From: Trissonchulus latispiculum
Lineage: Eukaryota > Nematoda > Enoplea > Enoplida > Ironidae
DNA: 64,000 nucleotides
Assembly (NCBI GenBank): GCA_030248195.1
Contig: JASAND010027904.1
Span: 1-64,000, forward strand
Direction of reading: 5' to 3'
The position numbers and the translations under genes were made by a program. The notes under the pieces are model-generated. The model was not told the DNA's origin, searched no databases, and worked only from the letters and a program-made list of their open reading frames with translations. Within the stretch, counting starts at the first letter, position 1, and each line of letters opens with the position of its first letter. Below are positions 46,062 through 57,215 of this stretch, one piece after another.

Positions 46062-48481
46062 GATATATATTATAGGGGGGCGCGATAGCGCTCCCCCTAT
46101 AATATGGGTGTAAAAGGCTCAGCGCGGCCCTTAGAGACCCGTTCGAGCACCGTGCCAGCTAAATACTCAGCCAAACTAGACAAATTTGGTATCGTTGGAA
46201 TCAGCACGACGAGTACAACAAATAGCAAAAAAGTTTTGGTCAAAATTTTCAACTTTGAAAATTTTCGCTTCCGGACAAGTTAGGTCCGTTTGTTTTTTTT
46301 TTTCCGTGTAAGTCACGCTTGGGGAAGCCGTTTTAGTCTAACTCACTAACTGAACGATATGGGCATTTTCAGCCGGTGAAGTTTGGTTTTTCTGAGAGTA
46401 GTATTTGTGTTAACGTACCTTTTGGACAATTTTCCGCTGCCCGGCCCGGCCGGCCACCTGTGCGGCCGGCCAAAGGTGGCCTGACCGCTAAGATGGCCAA
46501 AAAAGGCCAATTTTGTGTCACGGCTACAGGGCTCAGGGAACAAGCTACAGAGACGCGGCTTGTTGCATAAGAAACTTTGGGATAGGTAGCGTGTCATAAC
46601 GAGGGCGATTTTCGATATCTGGCCAGGATCGTTCAGGCGGCCGGCCCAAAGTTGGTCCGGCCAAATGGCCATTTTGGAAAAATTTCTAAGTCCCAACTCC
46701 ACAGAAAATAGTCAAAAATAGGCCTAAATATGCAGTTTTGGACCATTTAGTGAGACGCATATAAGGGTTATCGGGGTCGCTGAACACGATGAGCATAGTC
46801 GCAGCGCTGTGCGGTGCTGCTATCGTGCTGTACTGTTATGCAGCAACTATAGCACGCTGTCTGTAGACTTACTGTAAACGGCTCAACATATGAAACTTGG
46901 TGATAATAGTGTCTGTAGTAAGGGGGAACTGTAGCTATGTTAGTTGGCGCACTCTCTAGCTTCCACCGTGCTGTATGTGCTGCCCCAAACACAGCACCGT
47001 CGATAACAAGTTATTCATTTGTCACTGGCATTTGAAATTCGGCATACAGATAGTTTAGGACATGACAAACTATTATAGATAGGTTTCGTATACTTATTAC
47101 GATGTTACTATATACATGGTTGCGCTGCAGTAGAGTGCTGCAGAAGTACAGCACGGCCTATAACTAACTACAGATAACTTGCAATCGTCTGAAATTCTGC
47201 AGGCACGTGCAGAATAGCATTGGAAATCATGCCGTATAAGTATTCTTTTTTGGCAGTGACGTTTGTGTCTAGTTGCGCTGCTGTAGAGTGCTGCGGAAGT
47301 ACAGCACGGCCTATAACTAGCTACACAAAAGTTGCAATCGTCTGAAATTCTGCAGACACGTGCAGAATAGCATTGGAAATGATGCCGTATAAGTCTCCTT
47401 TCTTGGCAGTGACGTTTGCGTCTAGTTGCGCTGCATTAGAGTGCTGCGGAAGTACAGCACGGCCTATAACTAGCTACACAAAAGTTGCAATCGTCTGAAA
47501 TTCTGCAGACACGTGCAGAATAGCATTGGAAATGATGCCGTATAATAATAATGATGAAATAACTTTCTGCAACTTTCTAAAATATTCGTATTTGTAGTAG
47601 AGGAGGGTCTTTCTGCCCAAATCAAGAAAAATGGAGAAATTGGTACTTTTCAAGCTTCTTTGTTCTATGGCTTGGTTGACTGTTACGTAATTATTGGGGG
47701 AATTTTTAAAGTTTCTTTCATAAAGCTTTAGCATTTTGCTTAAGGTTTACTGAGAACCTTAAAAATGAAATAGGACAAGAATAAAAATGCTCCGATGGAG
47801 CATGAAAAATGCAATATGGGTGACACTGGGTTTTAAGCGGACAGAGGACTAGGTTTTAAAACGTTAATATGGGAGGGGCAGGTTGTAAATACCAGGAGGA
47901 CTAGGTTAAAAGCGCACTAATATGGACCAGCTTCGCTGAACAACCCATATTCGCGGGTACGCATGCTCCACTCCGCATTTGACCATTATTGTCTTAAGTT
48001 CTAAATTCGTCAGCTTTCCAGGCGAGCTTGCTGATTTTGAAATATTATGCTCTATATACTTCAAGCGCTGTATACTGAACTGCAAGAGCGGGATTTGTGA
48101 CACCAATTTTTACTGCATATGTGGTATTAAGTGTTGGATTATATGCATTAATTAAATTAATTAAATTAAGTTGGGTTGTAAGTTGTATTAATTATGTAAT
48201 TATTAAGTATTACGAATACAACTGTTGCAGACGCAGAGCTATGCTCACAAATTGGTAAACTGTTACTGAAGAACTGCCACCAGCATCAGTCCGGGCAGTT
48301 TCCGCGAATATGGGTTGTTCAGCGAAGCTGGTCCATATTAGTGCGCTTTTAACCTAGTCCTCCTGGTATTTACAACCTGCCCCTCCCATATTAACGTTTT
48401 AAAACCTAGTCCTCTGTCCGCTTAAAACCCAGTGTCACCCATATTGCATTTTTCATGCTCCATCGGAGCATTTTTATTCTT
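46062..48481 (-). mobile_element. Composite element copy B7 (reverse)
   Basis: Hairpin at about 46069-46100 (AGGGGGGCGCGATAGCGCTC), a divergent tail with TATCGGGGTCGCTGAACACG at 46768, satellite 5 (47119-47545), and an A cassette of a fourth subfamily (47775-48481; outer end ACAAGAATAAAAATGCTCCG, units AATATGGG). Confidence 0.7.
47119..47545. repeat. Satellite 5: three 153-bp monomers
   Basis: GTTGCGCTGC recurs at 47119, 47272 and 47425. The dyad is GTGCTG-N8-CAGCAC, and ACACGTGCAGAATAGCATTG follows. Confidence 0.9.
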
Positions 48482-49025
48482 AGGGGTCACGTGACAGTGG
48501 GTCATACCCCAGCAACATACGAAGTTCTGAGTTTCTCTGCCAAAATGCATGGAAATAGGTTATAATCACTCACAAACACGAAAAAACAACGTTTTAGCCT
48601 TTAAAACGGCACTTTAGAGCCACCAGACTTCATACTGGATGCTGTCGGGGGCCATCAGTGACCACTAAGACTTCGGTGGGGTCAGTTGCCTTAGTTGGAG
48701 CACTAGGTTAGCGGTTTGGGATTCTAAATACGTTATTTAGTGCGCTCTATCCAAAACTGATGAGAAAAAGTTGCTAGCTGCTCTCTGGGATCCGATCCGC
48801 CACTGATTTTTTTTGTTAACGGGTGATTTTTTTGTTAAACCTTTAACAAAAAAATAACACATTTTCGTCTACTGCTACTTACTGGTAGGTCGTAGAGCAA
48901 CGAAACTGGGGTGGTTTTAAAGCTTAGCCCAAGACCTATCCATGGGTCCTCAAAGTAATCGATTTGGTTTAGTTTTGCGAAAGTTCCAGCCAAAAAACCG
49001 AATTTTGATTTTTTTGTTAAGCTTG
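48482..49025. other. No gene seen
   Basis: Anonymous sequence plus a short block with inverted TTTTTTTGTTAA words (48807-49020), related to 23985-24045. Confidence 0.35.
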
Positions 49026-50582
49026 CTATACAAAGGTTATTGGGCATGGGGAATTCGCTGGTGGTGTTACTTTGGTGATCCGAACTGGAGATAGTAGGAA
49101 GGCTGAAATTTTGCATACAAAGGTTATTGGGCATGGGGAATTCACTCTTGGCTTTTTTTAGTGGGGGGGGGGGTGGGGGGTGGGCCCCCCACCTTTTTGG
49201 GTTCCCCCCACTCGACCCCTTCCCCCCACTCGGCCCCCCCCCACTTTTTTGTGCTTCCCCCCCACTCACTATAAGGTGCCCAGAAAATACCAAATTTTAA
49301 GTCAAAATTTTTCCGGCTCTGCCGGAATTTTTTGGTCTAAAATCGTCTATTTTGCTACTCAAACTCAATTTTTAAGCATTTTTAAGCATAGTTATAGCAG
49401 TATATGTAGAAAACAGGCTATTTTTACTGCATTTTTAGCGATTTTAGACCACTTTAGATTCCCCCTCCCCACTTTTGGGTTCCCCCCCACTCTCCCCACC
49501 CCCACTTTTTTTCGCCTAGAAAAAGCCCAGTCACTGGTGGTGTAACTTTGGTGATCCAACCCATGTGGCCAGATCTGGTTCAACTGGTTCAAAGTTGAAC
49601 CAGGTCCTGGTTCAAGTAACTGGAGATAGCTGGAAGGCTGAAATTTTGCATACAAAGGTTATTGGGCATGGGGAATTCAGTGGTGGTGTAACTTTGCTGA
49701 TCTGGCCCATGGCTGGCCAGATCTGGTTCAACTGGTTCAAAGTTGAACCAGTTCCTGGTTCAAGCTACTGGAGATAGCCGAAAGGCTGAAATCTTGCATA
49801 CAAAGGTTATTGGTCATGGGGAATTCACTGGTGATGTTACTTCGCTGATCTAACCCATGGCTGGCCAGATCTGGTTCAACTGGTTCATGGTTCAAGCTAC
49901 TGGAGATAGCTGAAAGTCTGAAATTTTGCATGCAAAGCTTATTGGGCATGGGGAATTCACTGGTGGAATTTGTGATTGCTGCTGCCACAGTTATGGCAGC
50001 GTTCCCAAAAACTAGATGGAGGACAAGTAGGAAAAATGCTCCTTGCAGTCGCATGAAAAAGTTAATATGAGCTATGATGGTCAACATTTAAATGTGTCAA
50101 GGACAAGATTTAAAATGTTTAATATGAGCCAACATCTAAATAAGTAGAGGACAAGATGTAAACGGCTAATATGAGCCGCTACGTTTCTCTTGGGCTCATA
50201 TTGACGCTCATTTAGCTTTTGCTTACTTTTAATCCAACACTGAAATGGCTGGGGTTTTTTACTGGGGGGGGGGCGGGGGGGGCGCCCCCCCCACTTTTTG
50301 GGCCCCCACTCGACCCCTCCCCCCCCCCACTCGTTCCCCCCCCCCAACTTTTTTGGGCTTCCCCCCACTCACCATAAAGTAAGCATAAGCTAAATGAGCG
50401 TCAATATGAGCCCAAGAGAAACGTAGCGGCTCATATTAGCCGTTTACATCTTGTCCTCTACTTATTTAGATGTTGGCTCATATTAAACATTTTAAATCTT
50501 GTCCTTGACACATTTAAATGTTGACCATCATAGCTCATATTAACTTTTTCATGCGACTGCAAGGAGCATTTTTCCTACTTGT
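49025..50582 (-). mobile_element. Composite element copy B9 (reverse, tail missing)
   Basis: About four satellite 3 monomers (49025-49975), interrupted by family C copy 49147-49530, then the GCAGCG(T)TCCC link and an A cassette at 50023-50582 carrying a truncated family C piece (50251-50383). It ends in (TA)n at 50583, about 60 bp from the ING start codon. Confidence 0.75.
49147..49530. mobile_element. Family C copy C5 with 5-bp duplication
   Basis: CTTGGCTTTTTTTAGTGGG start and CGCCTAGAAAAAGCCCAG end, with TCACT at 49142-49146 and 49531-49535. It lies in a satellite 3 monomer, so the empty site is known. Confidence 0.85.
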
Positions 50583-50642
50583 ATATATATATATACCCGT
50601 AGATTTTTCGTGAAGATATATACATATTACATAGATGTATTC

Positions 50643-50787
50643 ATGGCTTGTTTGCCGAACCGAGAATCAATGGAGTCATTGTACTCAACGTCCTATGTGG
50701 AAGACTTTCTTGACTGCATGGATGGATTGCCAATGCAGCTGCAACAACAGATAACAGAAATTCGCAGATTGGATAATCATTACTTCG
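50643..50787 (+). CDS. ING: ING-family chromatin reader, coding exon 1
   Basis: ING proteins bind H3K4me3 through a PHD finger and tether histone acetyltransferase or deacetylase complexes in the nucleus. This exon carries the start of the ING N-terminal helical domain: SYVEDFLDCMDGLP then the EIRRLDNHYF helix, matching the family pattern YVEDYLDxIExLP...LRELDxKY. I chose the ATG at 50643 (MACLPNRES); a later in-frame ATG starts MESLYS, and an upstream one at 50610 is possible. The exon ends at CG|GTACGT with one base carried to exon 2. The seven exons sum to 1341 nt, 446 aa plus stop, with every junction in phase. Confidence 0.88.
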
Positions 50788-50796
50788 GTACGTATT

Positions 50797-52590
50797 TATG
50801 ATAGGGGTCGCGGCAGCGACCCCTTTAATATGTGTGAAAAGAGGCTGGAGACAGTGTAATATAAGCTGCGCTAATATTTCATGCGCAAATTGTAGAGCAC
50901 ATCGAGTTTAGTATATATATGTGGGAAGTTTCAGCCCCGTATCAGTTACCGTTAAAAAGTTGCACCCAGGACCGGTTATGGCGGCGATGTTTTTTTCCGG
51001 TTTCTCCTCTCCTATTTGAATTTGATGGTTGTATTGTATATATATGTACGCCCCTTTCACGTGAACTGCAGCGGTGGGTCAACCTAAAAAGGGCTATGGG
51101 GTCTAGTAGTACCCTCTAAAGAATTTAAGAATCGTAACTTTTTTGCGCCGCAGCTGCACCACAGCGCCGCAGTGGCGTCGCGAAGTCTGCTCAGAGCGGA
51201 AAGTGACAATTTTTGTGGTCGTCCGCTCAGGTCGAATGTTACGAGCTGGAGCAGATTTCCTTTTATATTCAGAAGTTACATATATTGAACTAATTAACGG
51301 TCCAGGTAGCGTTTCTTTATCACTTCCCTAGCGGCCACAGTGGCCCGTCAAAAATGGTGATAAATCGAAATTTCTCGCTATCTATTCGACTTTGAAAGCT
51401 CAAATCTTCCATGCAATGGTTTTCTGGCGCGGAGAATTGATTTTTACCGTCAGACCCACCCATCTTGCTGGGCTGGTATATACCACTTTGCCGTCAGAAG
51501 TCGGAAACCGCTTTCTGGAGGTCCATAATTGATTTTATCTGGACTCTCAAAACTTTGTCTTAGGGGTTTTCTGGTGCCCCCAGCTCATTCCCGGTATCTG
51601 TTTTGCCGTTCGACCTACCCATCTTGCTGGGCCAGTTCCACTTTGCCGTCTGGAGGGTCCAGTTGAAATCCACTTTTAGGAAAACCAAATAGGACTGTGC
51701 ATAGCCTCTCAAAACTTTGTCCACAGGGGTTTTCTGGTGCCCCGAGTTCATTTCTGCTATTCTTTTTGCCGTCCGACGTTCCTATTTTGCTGGGCTTGTT
51801 CCACTTTGCCGTTTGAAGGGTCAGTCGGGTGGGGTGAAGTGGTCAAAAATAAAATTTTTCGAAAGTGGTCAAATTTGGTATCAAATGAAAGCCCTAAGTA
51901 AGCTGAGAAATTTTTGTCATGGAACTGCGTACCCAAAGTGGCTGTAGAGTGCTGTGGTGGGGTGGGGTTGGCACTTGGCGATTTTGGTCGAAAGTAAAAA
52001 TTTGGTATCAAATCAAAGCTCTAAGTGAGCTGAGAAACTTTTGTCATATGTAGAACTGCGTACCCAAAGTGCCTGTAGAGTGCTGTGGTTGGGTGGGGAC
52101 TTGCAGATTTTGGGTCAAAAATAAAATTTTTCGAAAGTGGTCAAATTTGGTATCAAATGAAAGCCCTAAGTAAGCTGAGAAACTTTTGTCATACATAGAT
52201 CTACGTACCCGAAGTGGCTGTAGAGTGCTGTGGTGGGGTGGGGTTGGGACTTGGCGATTTTGGTCGAAAGTAAAAATTTTTCAAAAGTGGTCAAATTTGG
52301 TATCAAATCAAAGCTCTAAGTGAGCTGAGAAACTTTTGTCATATGTAGAACTGCGTACCCAAAGTGGCTGTAGAGTGCTGTGGTTGGGTGGGGACTTGCA
52401 GATTTTGGGTCAAAAATAAAATCTTTCAAAAGTGGCCAAATTTATTTGGTATCATATGAGAGGTCTAAGTGAGCTGAGAGACTTTTTTCATATAGCTGTC
52501 AAAGTGGCTGTAGGGTGCTGTGGTGGGGTGGGGTGGGGACTTGGCGATTTTGGGTCAAAAATAAAATTTTTCTAAACTAGTCAATTTCTG
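50797..52590 (-). mobile_element. Composite element copy B8 inside ING intron 1
   Basis: The hairpin terminus (AGGGGTCGCGGCAGCGACCCC at 50804-50824) begins only about ten bases after the exon 1 donor. Tail, the GGTTTTCTGGTG section (51440-51820) and five satellite 4 monomers (about 51840-52580) follow. The A cassette expected next is absent. Confidence 0.7.
51840..52580 (-). repeat. Satellite 4, diverged array in ING intron 1
   Basis: About five monomers with TTTGGTATCAAAT in place of the perfect GGTACC palindrome, and GTGCTGTGGTGGGGTGGG. It is more worn than the array at 43845. Confidence 0.85.
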
Positions 52591-52599
52591 GTTTATCCC

Positions 52600-53050
52600 T
52601 TGCAATTTTTTATGGGGGGGCTTGATGGGAGGGGGCCCCTATCGATGGGGGCTCACCCGAAATTGGGGGCATATTTTTAGAAAATTTTTTCGAATTGTTG
52701 TGGGTTTTTGTGTACAAACTAAAATGTATGCTAAAATAGCGAAAATTTATTCAAAAACCCGGCGAAGCCGGAAAAATATTTCAAAATTTAGGGAAAAATG
52801 GTAAAAGGGGAGGGCGTCGAAAAGTGAGCTGGCTTATGCCTTGGCAATTTTTTTATGGGTGGGGGGCTTCATGGGGGGCCCTTATCGATGGGGGCTCACC
52901 CAATATGGGTCGCATATATATTTTTAGAAATTTTTTCCGAATTTTTGGGGGTTGTGTAAAACTGCTAAAAATCGCTAAAAATGACTAATTTTAGGTGTTT
53001 TTAAGCTAAAATAACGAAACTTTGGTCAAAAATCCGGAGGCCCCCAACTA
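52600..53050. repeat. Two poly-G blocks in intron 1 (family O fragments)
   Basis: The pattern TTTTTTATGGG...GGGGGCTCACCC occurs twice about 240 bp apart, with TTTTTAGAAA(A)TTTTTTCCGAA after each. It is related to the element at 56455. Confidence 0.5.
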
Positions 53051-53230
53051 AAAATGCCATAATGGGGTGCTCTTTCGAATGGTACAGTCAAATTATACGT
53101 GTATGTGCTGATGTGCTTCCGTCTTAGATATTCCGGCAGTGTTTTTAATTTTTACTGTATATATTGTATTTTTATTGCATTATATATAATATTTGTATGT
53201 ATATATATAGTATATATACATTGTGTTTAG

Positions 53231-53433
53231 GGATTTTATCCTCCTTGAAGAAATTGCGAACGGATTACGAAGCCGTTCGAGCAAGAGAGCTGGTGAACGG
53301 AGTAGATCGCTCTGTTGTGGAGGCAGAGATTCGATGTAATGGCCTGCGAGAAACTGTAACGGTAAAACAGGAAACACCGGATGAGCAAAATCCTAATCAG
53401 CTAGCAACAGCCAAACGAACTATTCTAACGAAA
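53231..53433 (+). CDS. ING: ING-family protein, exon 2
   Basis: It follows a TTGTGTTTAG acceptor and completes the glycine codon from exon 1. Residues about 49-116 continue the helical domain (GILSSLKKLRTDYEAVRARE) and end TAKRTILTK. The donor AAA|GTAAAT at phase 0 is preferred because the next exon starts VMKLLQKS and together they mirror the KRR-L..VQRAL-xxSQELGDEK segment of ING1/2. The middle (about residues 75-105, RCNGLRETVTVKQETPDEQN) is longer than in vertebrate ING1/2 and may be a lineage-specific insertion, or may hide an alternative donor at 53359. Confidence 0.8.
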
Positions 53434-53876
53434 GTAAATGGTTTCTTGACAGTTTTTTATTCTAGTCAGAGTATTTTTAGAGGGATGGACGGGGGCCCTC
53501 CGAAATTGATCAGATCCTCCTATCTCGCTCCCTCCTGGGATTTGTGCTCCCCCAAAGATTGTTTGGGTGGCCAAAATTTTGCGAAAACTAGGCTAATTTT
53601 TAAAAATTTCCTACTTTGCCGTAGAGTTTTACCTAAAAATATCTGTTTTTAGCCCAAATCCAGGTTTTTGAGAATTTTTAGCGTTTTTTCATGCAAAATA
53701 CGGAAACACCTCCATTTCTGGCTCTTTTTTCAATTTTTCGGCACGCTGTGAATTTCTATCATGCAACCAAGCGACAACCTTGGATTCAGAAATATTTTCA
53801 GGGAAATTCTTTAAAAATATTTTGGAATTTTTGTCAAAAACTTGCTAATTTTTCATTACTTTGTCTGAAATGTACG

Positions 53877-55983
53877 TATAGCGCGGCGGGAAAAAACCCA
53901 ATCCGATATGCTGGAAAAAAACCCATCGCCAGTGTGAGTCACCCATATGAGCTAGATCGGATTTTAATAGCCTATCTTAAAGAGCGTCCAAAACTACCCT
54001 AGAGGGTGTATTATTGTAGTTCCCCCTGCCTCTGAGCAAATTTTTTGGGACTTTGAAAATTTTGGAATTTTTGGTCCCAACATGGGGGTCAGGCAGGGTC
54101 AACTTTGGGGGGTCACCCTGAACTACTGGAAAGACATAGCCCAAAACGGATTACAGTTTCACAGAGGATATGTCTCGAACTTCACGATGGTGTATGCAAT
54201 TTGGCTCTAATACCTGTGGTGCGACCTGGGGGTGACCTAGACTCGGCGGGAAAAAAAACCCATGTGCGGGAAAAAACCCAAATTTCAAAATGAATTTTTT
54301 TATAACCATTTGTGGCAAAGGAATAATTCATGCATTTCTTAGCTCAGTAGAGCCTCCTGATTAATTTGGTATAGATTTTACCTAGGTTCGACCTTCTATG
54401 TGAGGTCCAGGTGGCCAAAATTTGAGATGGTGCCATTTCAAGCCAAATTTTCAAATTTCGCCAAAAACCGCTAATTTTTCACTAAAATAGGTCGGGTTTG
54501 GCTTTAAATGCAATAAAAACACGTTTTCTATGTGATAGGATGCTTAAACTGCAGAAATTAAGCAAATTTCAAAAATTTCCAAAATTTGCCTATGTTTACG
54601 TGTTAAACATACGAAATTTTGAAAAGTCCATTTTACATGATTTTTTGCAAAAATATTGATATTTTATGATTCAGATGTACTAAAAATGACCCGCTCTTTC
54701 GAATGGTATAGTCAAAACCGTTCTGGAATGCTTGCAGCAAAAAATTCGGCTGGGTTTTTTTTCCCGCCCATGGGTTTTTTCCCCGCATTGGGTTTTTTTC
54801 CCATCGGTTTGGTCAAAAATTTCTCACCAACCGTAAGTGATAGAGAGACGTTTTATGGCTCATTTTGAAGCTCTTCGCAAGGCCTCATGGTAGTTATCGT
54901 TAGATTTTCGATCTGTCGCTTAATAAAAAAGTTACAGCCAAAATTCGAAAATTTTGGTTTTCAGTTCCCGCCGCGCTATATAGGGCACAGGGTATTTTTT
55001 ACAGGGTCGGGGGGCGCCCCCCCCAAATTGACGGTTACGGTTGGTAAGAAATTTTTGACCAAACCGATTGGAAAAACCCAATGCGGGAAAACTCAGCCGA
55101 AATTTTTGCTGGAAGCATGCCAGAACAGTTTTGACTATTATTTGAAAGAGCGGGTCATTTTTAGTACGTATATACATCTGCATCAAAAAATAACAATATA
55201 TTGCAAAAATTCATGTCAAATTGACTTGAAAATTTTGTGTGTTTAACACGTATTATATATATATATATATATATATGTATTATAAACATAGGCAAATTTT
55301 GGAAATTTTTGAAATTTGCTTAATTTCTGCAGTTTAAGCATTCTATCACATAGAAAACGTTTTTTATTGCATTTAAAGCCAAGCCCGACCTATCTTAGTA
55401 AAAAAATTGGCGATTTTTGACGAAATTGGAAAATTTGGCTTGACATGGCACCATGTCAGATTTTGACCACCTGGGCCACACATAGAAGGTTGAAGTTAGG
55501 TAAAATCTATATATACCAAATCGATCAGGAGGTTCTATTGAGCTAAGAAATGCATGAATTTTTCCTTGCTGCTAATGGTTAGAAAAAAAATTGCATTTTG
55601 AAATTTGGGTTTTCCCCCACGGGTTTTTACCCCACGGGTTTTCCCGCCGAGTCTAAGTCATCCCAGTTCGCACCACAGGCACTAGAGCCAAATTGCATAG
55701 ACCACCGTGAAGTTAGAGACATGTCCTTTGTGAAACTAATCCGTTTTGGGCTAGGTCTTTCCAGTAGGGTGATGACTTTTCGCAAAGTTGACCCTGTGTG
55801 ACCCCCATGTTGGCACCTAAATTTTCAAAGTCCCAAAACATTTGCTGAGAGGCAGCGGAGCGGGATCTACAAAATGCACCCTCTAGGGTAGTTTTGGACG
55901 CTTTTTAAGATAGGCTATTAAAATCCGATCCAGCTCATACAGGTGACTCACACTGGCGTTAGGTTTTTTCCCGCCGCGCTATA
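53877..55983. mobile_element. Large foldback element in ING intron 2 (family H)
   Basis: TATAGCGCGGCGGG at the left and its inverse at the right bound arms of about 750 bp each that are inverted copies of one another; for example GTCCAAAACTACCCTAGAGG at 53987 is inverted near 55886. The loop (about 54650-55240) contains its own GGGTTTTTTCCC repeats and another CCGCGCTATA. No ORF has transposase character. Confidence 0.75.
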
Positions 55984-55984
55984 C

Positions 55985-56067
55985 TCGGATATCCGGATAT
56001 TTTTCTCAAATAGGATATTATCCGGATATACAAATTATCCCAATATCCAGTGCCCTTCACTAATACG
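55985..56067. mobile_element. Truncated family G hAT MITE end
   Basis: GGATATCCGGATATTTTTCT then AGTGCCCTTCACTA, the right end of the 37613 family with two changes in its terminal repeat. Confidence 0.6.
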
Positions 56068-56454
56068 TACGCATGTTTTCGGAGTTTGCTGGGGTTGTTA
56101 CTGGATTGAGTGGTAGGGCTCCGTGTTTCTTATTTGCTTAAAAAAGTGCGCACTTTTATTCTGAAATGACCAAAACATTTTGGGCTTGTGTGCACTTCTT
56201 TCACGAAACAGAAAAAAAATTACTGAAATTAATCACATAAATTGCTCACATAAATTGCTCATTGGTCTGAATTTTTCAAAAATTTCTTAATTTTTACTGG
56301 AGGACCCCCAGACCCATTGACAAAGTTACCTACTACCGTATAAGAAACGTATTCATGTCTTTAATTTTAAACCGAATATTAGCTAACATTGCTAGCGTTG
56401 CAAACTCAAGTTTGTTAAGTACGTTTACATCTGTCGCCCATGGACTGTCACACT

Positions 56455-56719
56455 GGCTTATTTTTACTGGGGTGCCCTTTATTCGGCGATCTCCCCCCAT
56501 GAAATGCCCTCCATAAATTCGGACCTCCCCAATAACCCGAAAAATTGCCAAATTTTACCATTTTCAAAAATTTTTCAAAAGCCACTTAAAATTAGTCATT
56601 TTTTAGCGATTTTTACACATTTTACACACGAAAAACCCGCAAAAATTCGTAAATTTTTCCAAAATATGCCTCCCCCATTCTGGGTGAACCCCCCATAAAT
56701 TTTGGCCTAAAAATAAGTC
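56455..56719. mobile_element. Inverted-repeat element (family O) in intron 2
   Basis: GGCTTATTTTTACTGGGG at the left is opposed by CCTAAAAATAAGTCAG at the right. The core resembles 52600-53050 (TTTAGCGATTTTTACACATT and Pro/Gly-type C/G runs). No clear duplication. Confidence 0.5.
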
Positions 56720-57089
56720 AGTCACCGGAAAAAACTACTTCGCTAAACGTACAGAGTACAGATTAGCTTCAATACGAATAAAAGTTTGAAAGCTTAGTCA
56801 GCTTTTTTGTTATTTTTAAAGAATTTCGTAGGTTCTGGGCTACCTCATGTTGCATTTTTTGTTAATTTATTCACCCATTCAGGACATCCAGTTTTTAGTA
56901 TCTTTTGTGTAAGACGCAACCTTTCGCTCTGAACGTTATGCAATATTGCTAATATACGTACGTACAAAACCGCAATTTTAAGCTAAAATATAGCATTTTG
57001 GGCTATTCGCAATCTTTTCAACAAATTGCGCAAAGAAATTGGGCAGTGCGCAGAAGAGCACAAAAGTTTCCGAGCAAAACAAAAACATA

Positions 57090-57215
57090 GTCAGACTGCG
57101 GCACCCCCACTGTTTGTCTTCCCTTACTCAATAAGAGGTGTTCAGAAAGTGCCAGATTTTCAAATTTCTGGTCCAATTTTCAAAAGGTGTCCGGCTTCAT
57201 TCAACAGTGGTTTAA
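57090..57215. repeat. Decayed family C relic in intron 2
   Basis: TTACTCAATAAGAGGTGTTC, AGAAAGTGCCAGATTTTCAA and GTGTCCGGCTTC follow the family C core in order but with many substitutions, so this is the oldest C copy here. Confidence 0.5.
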
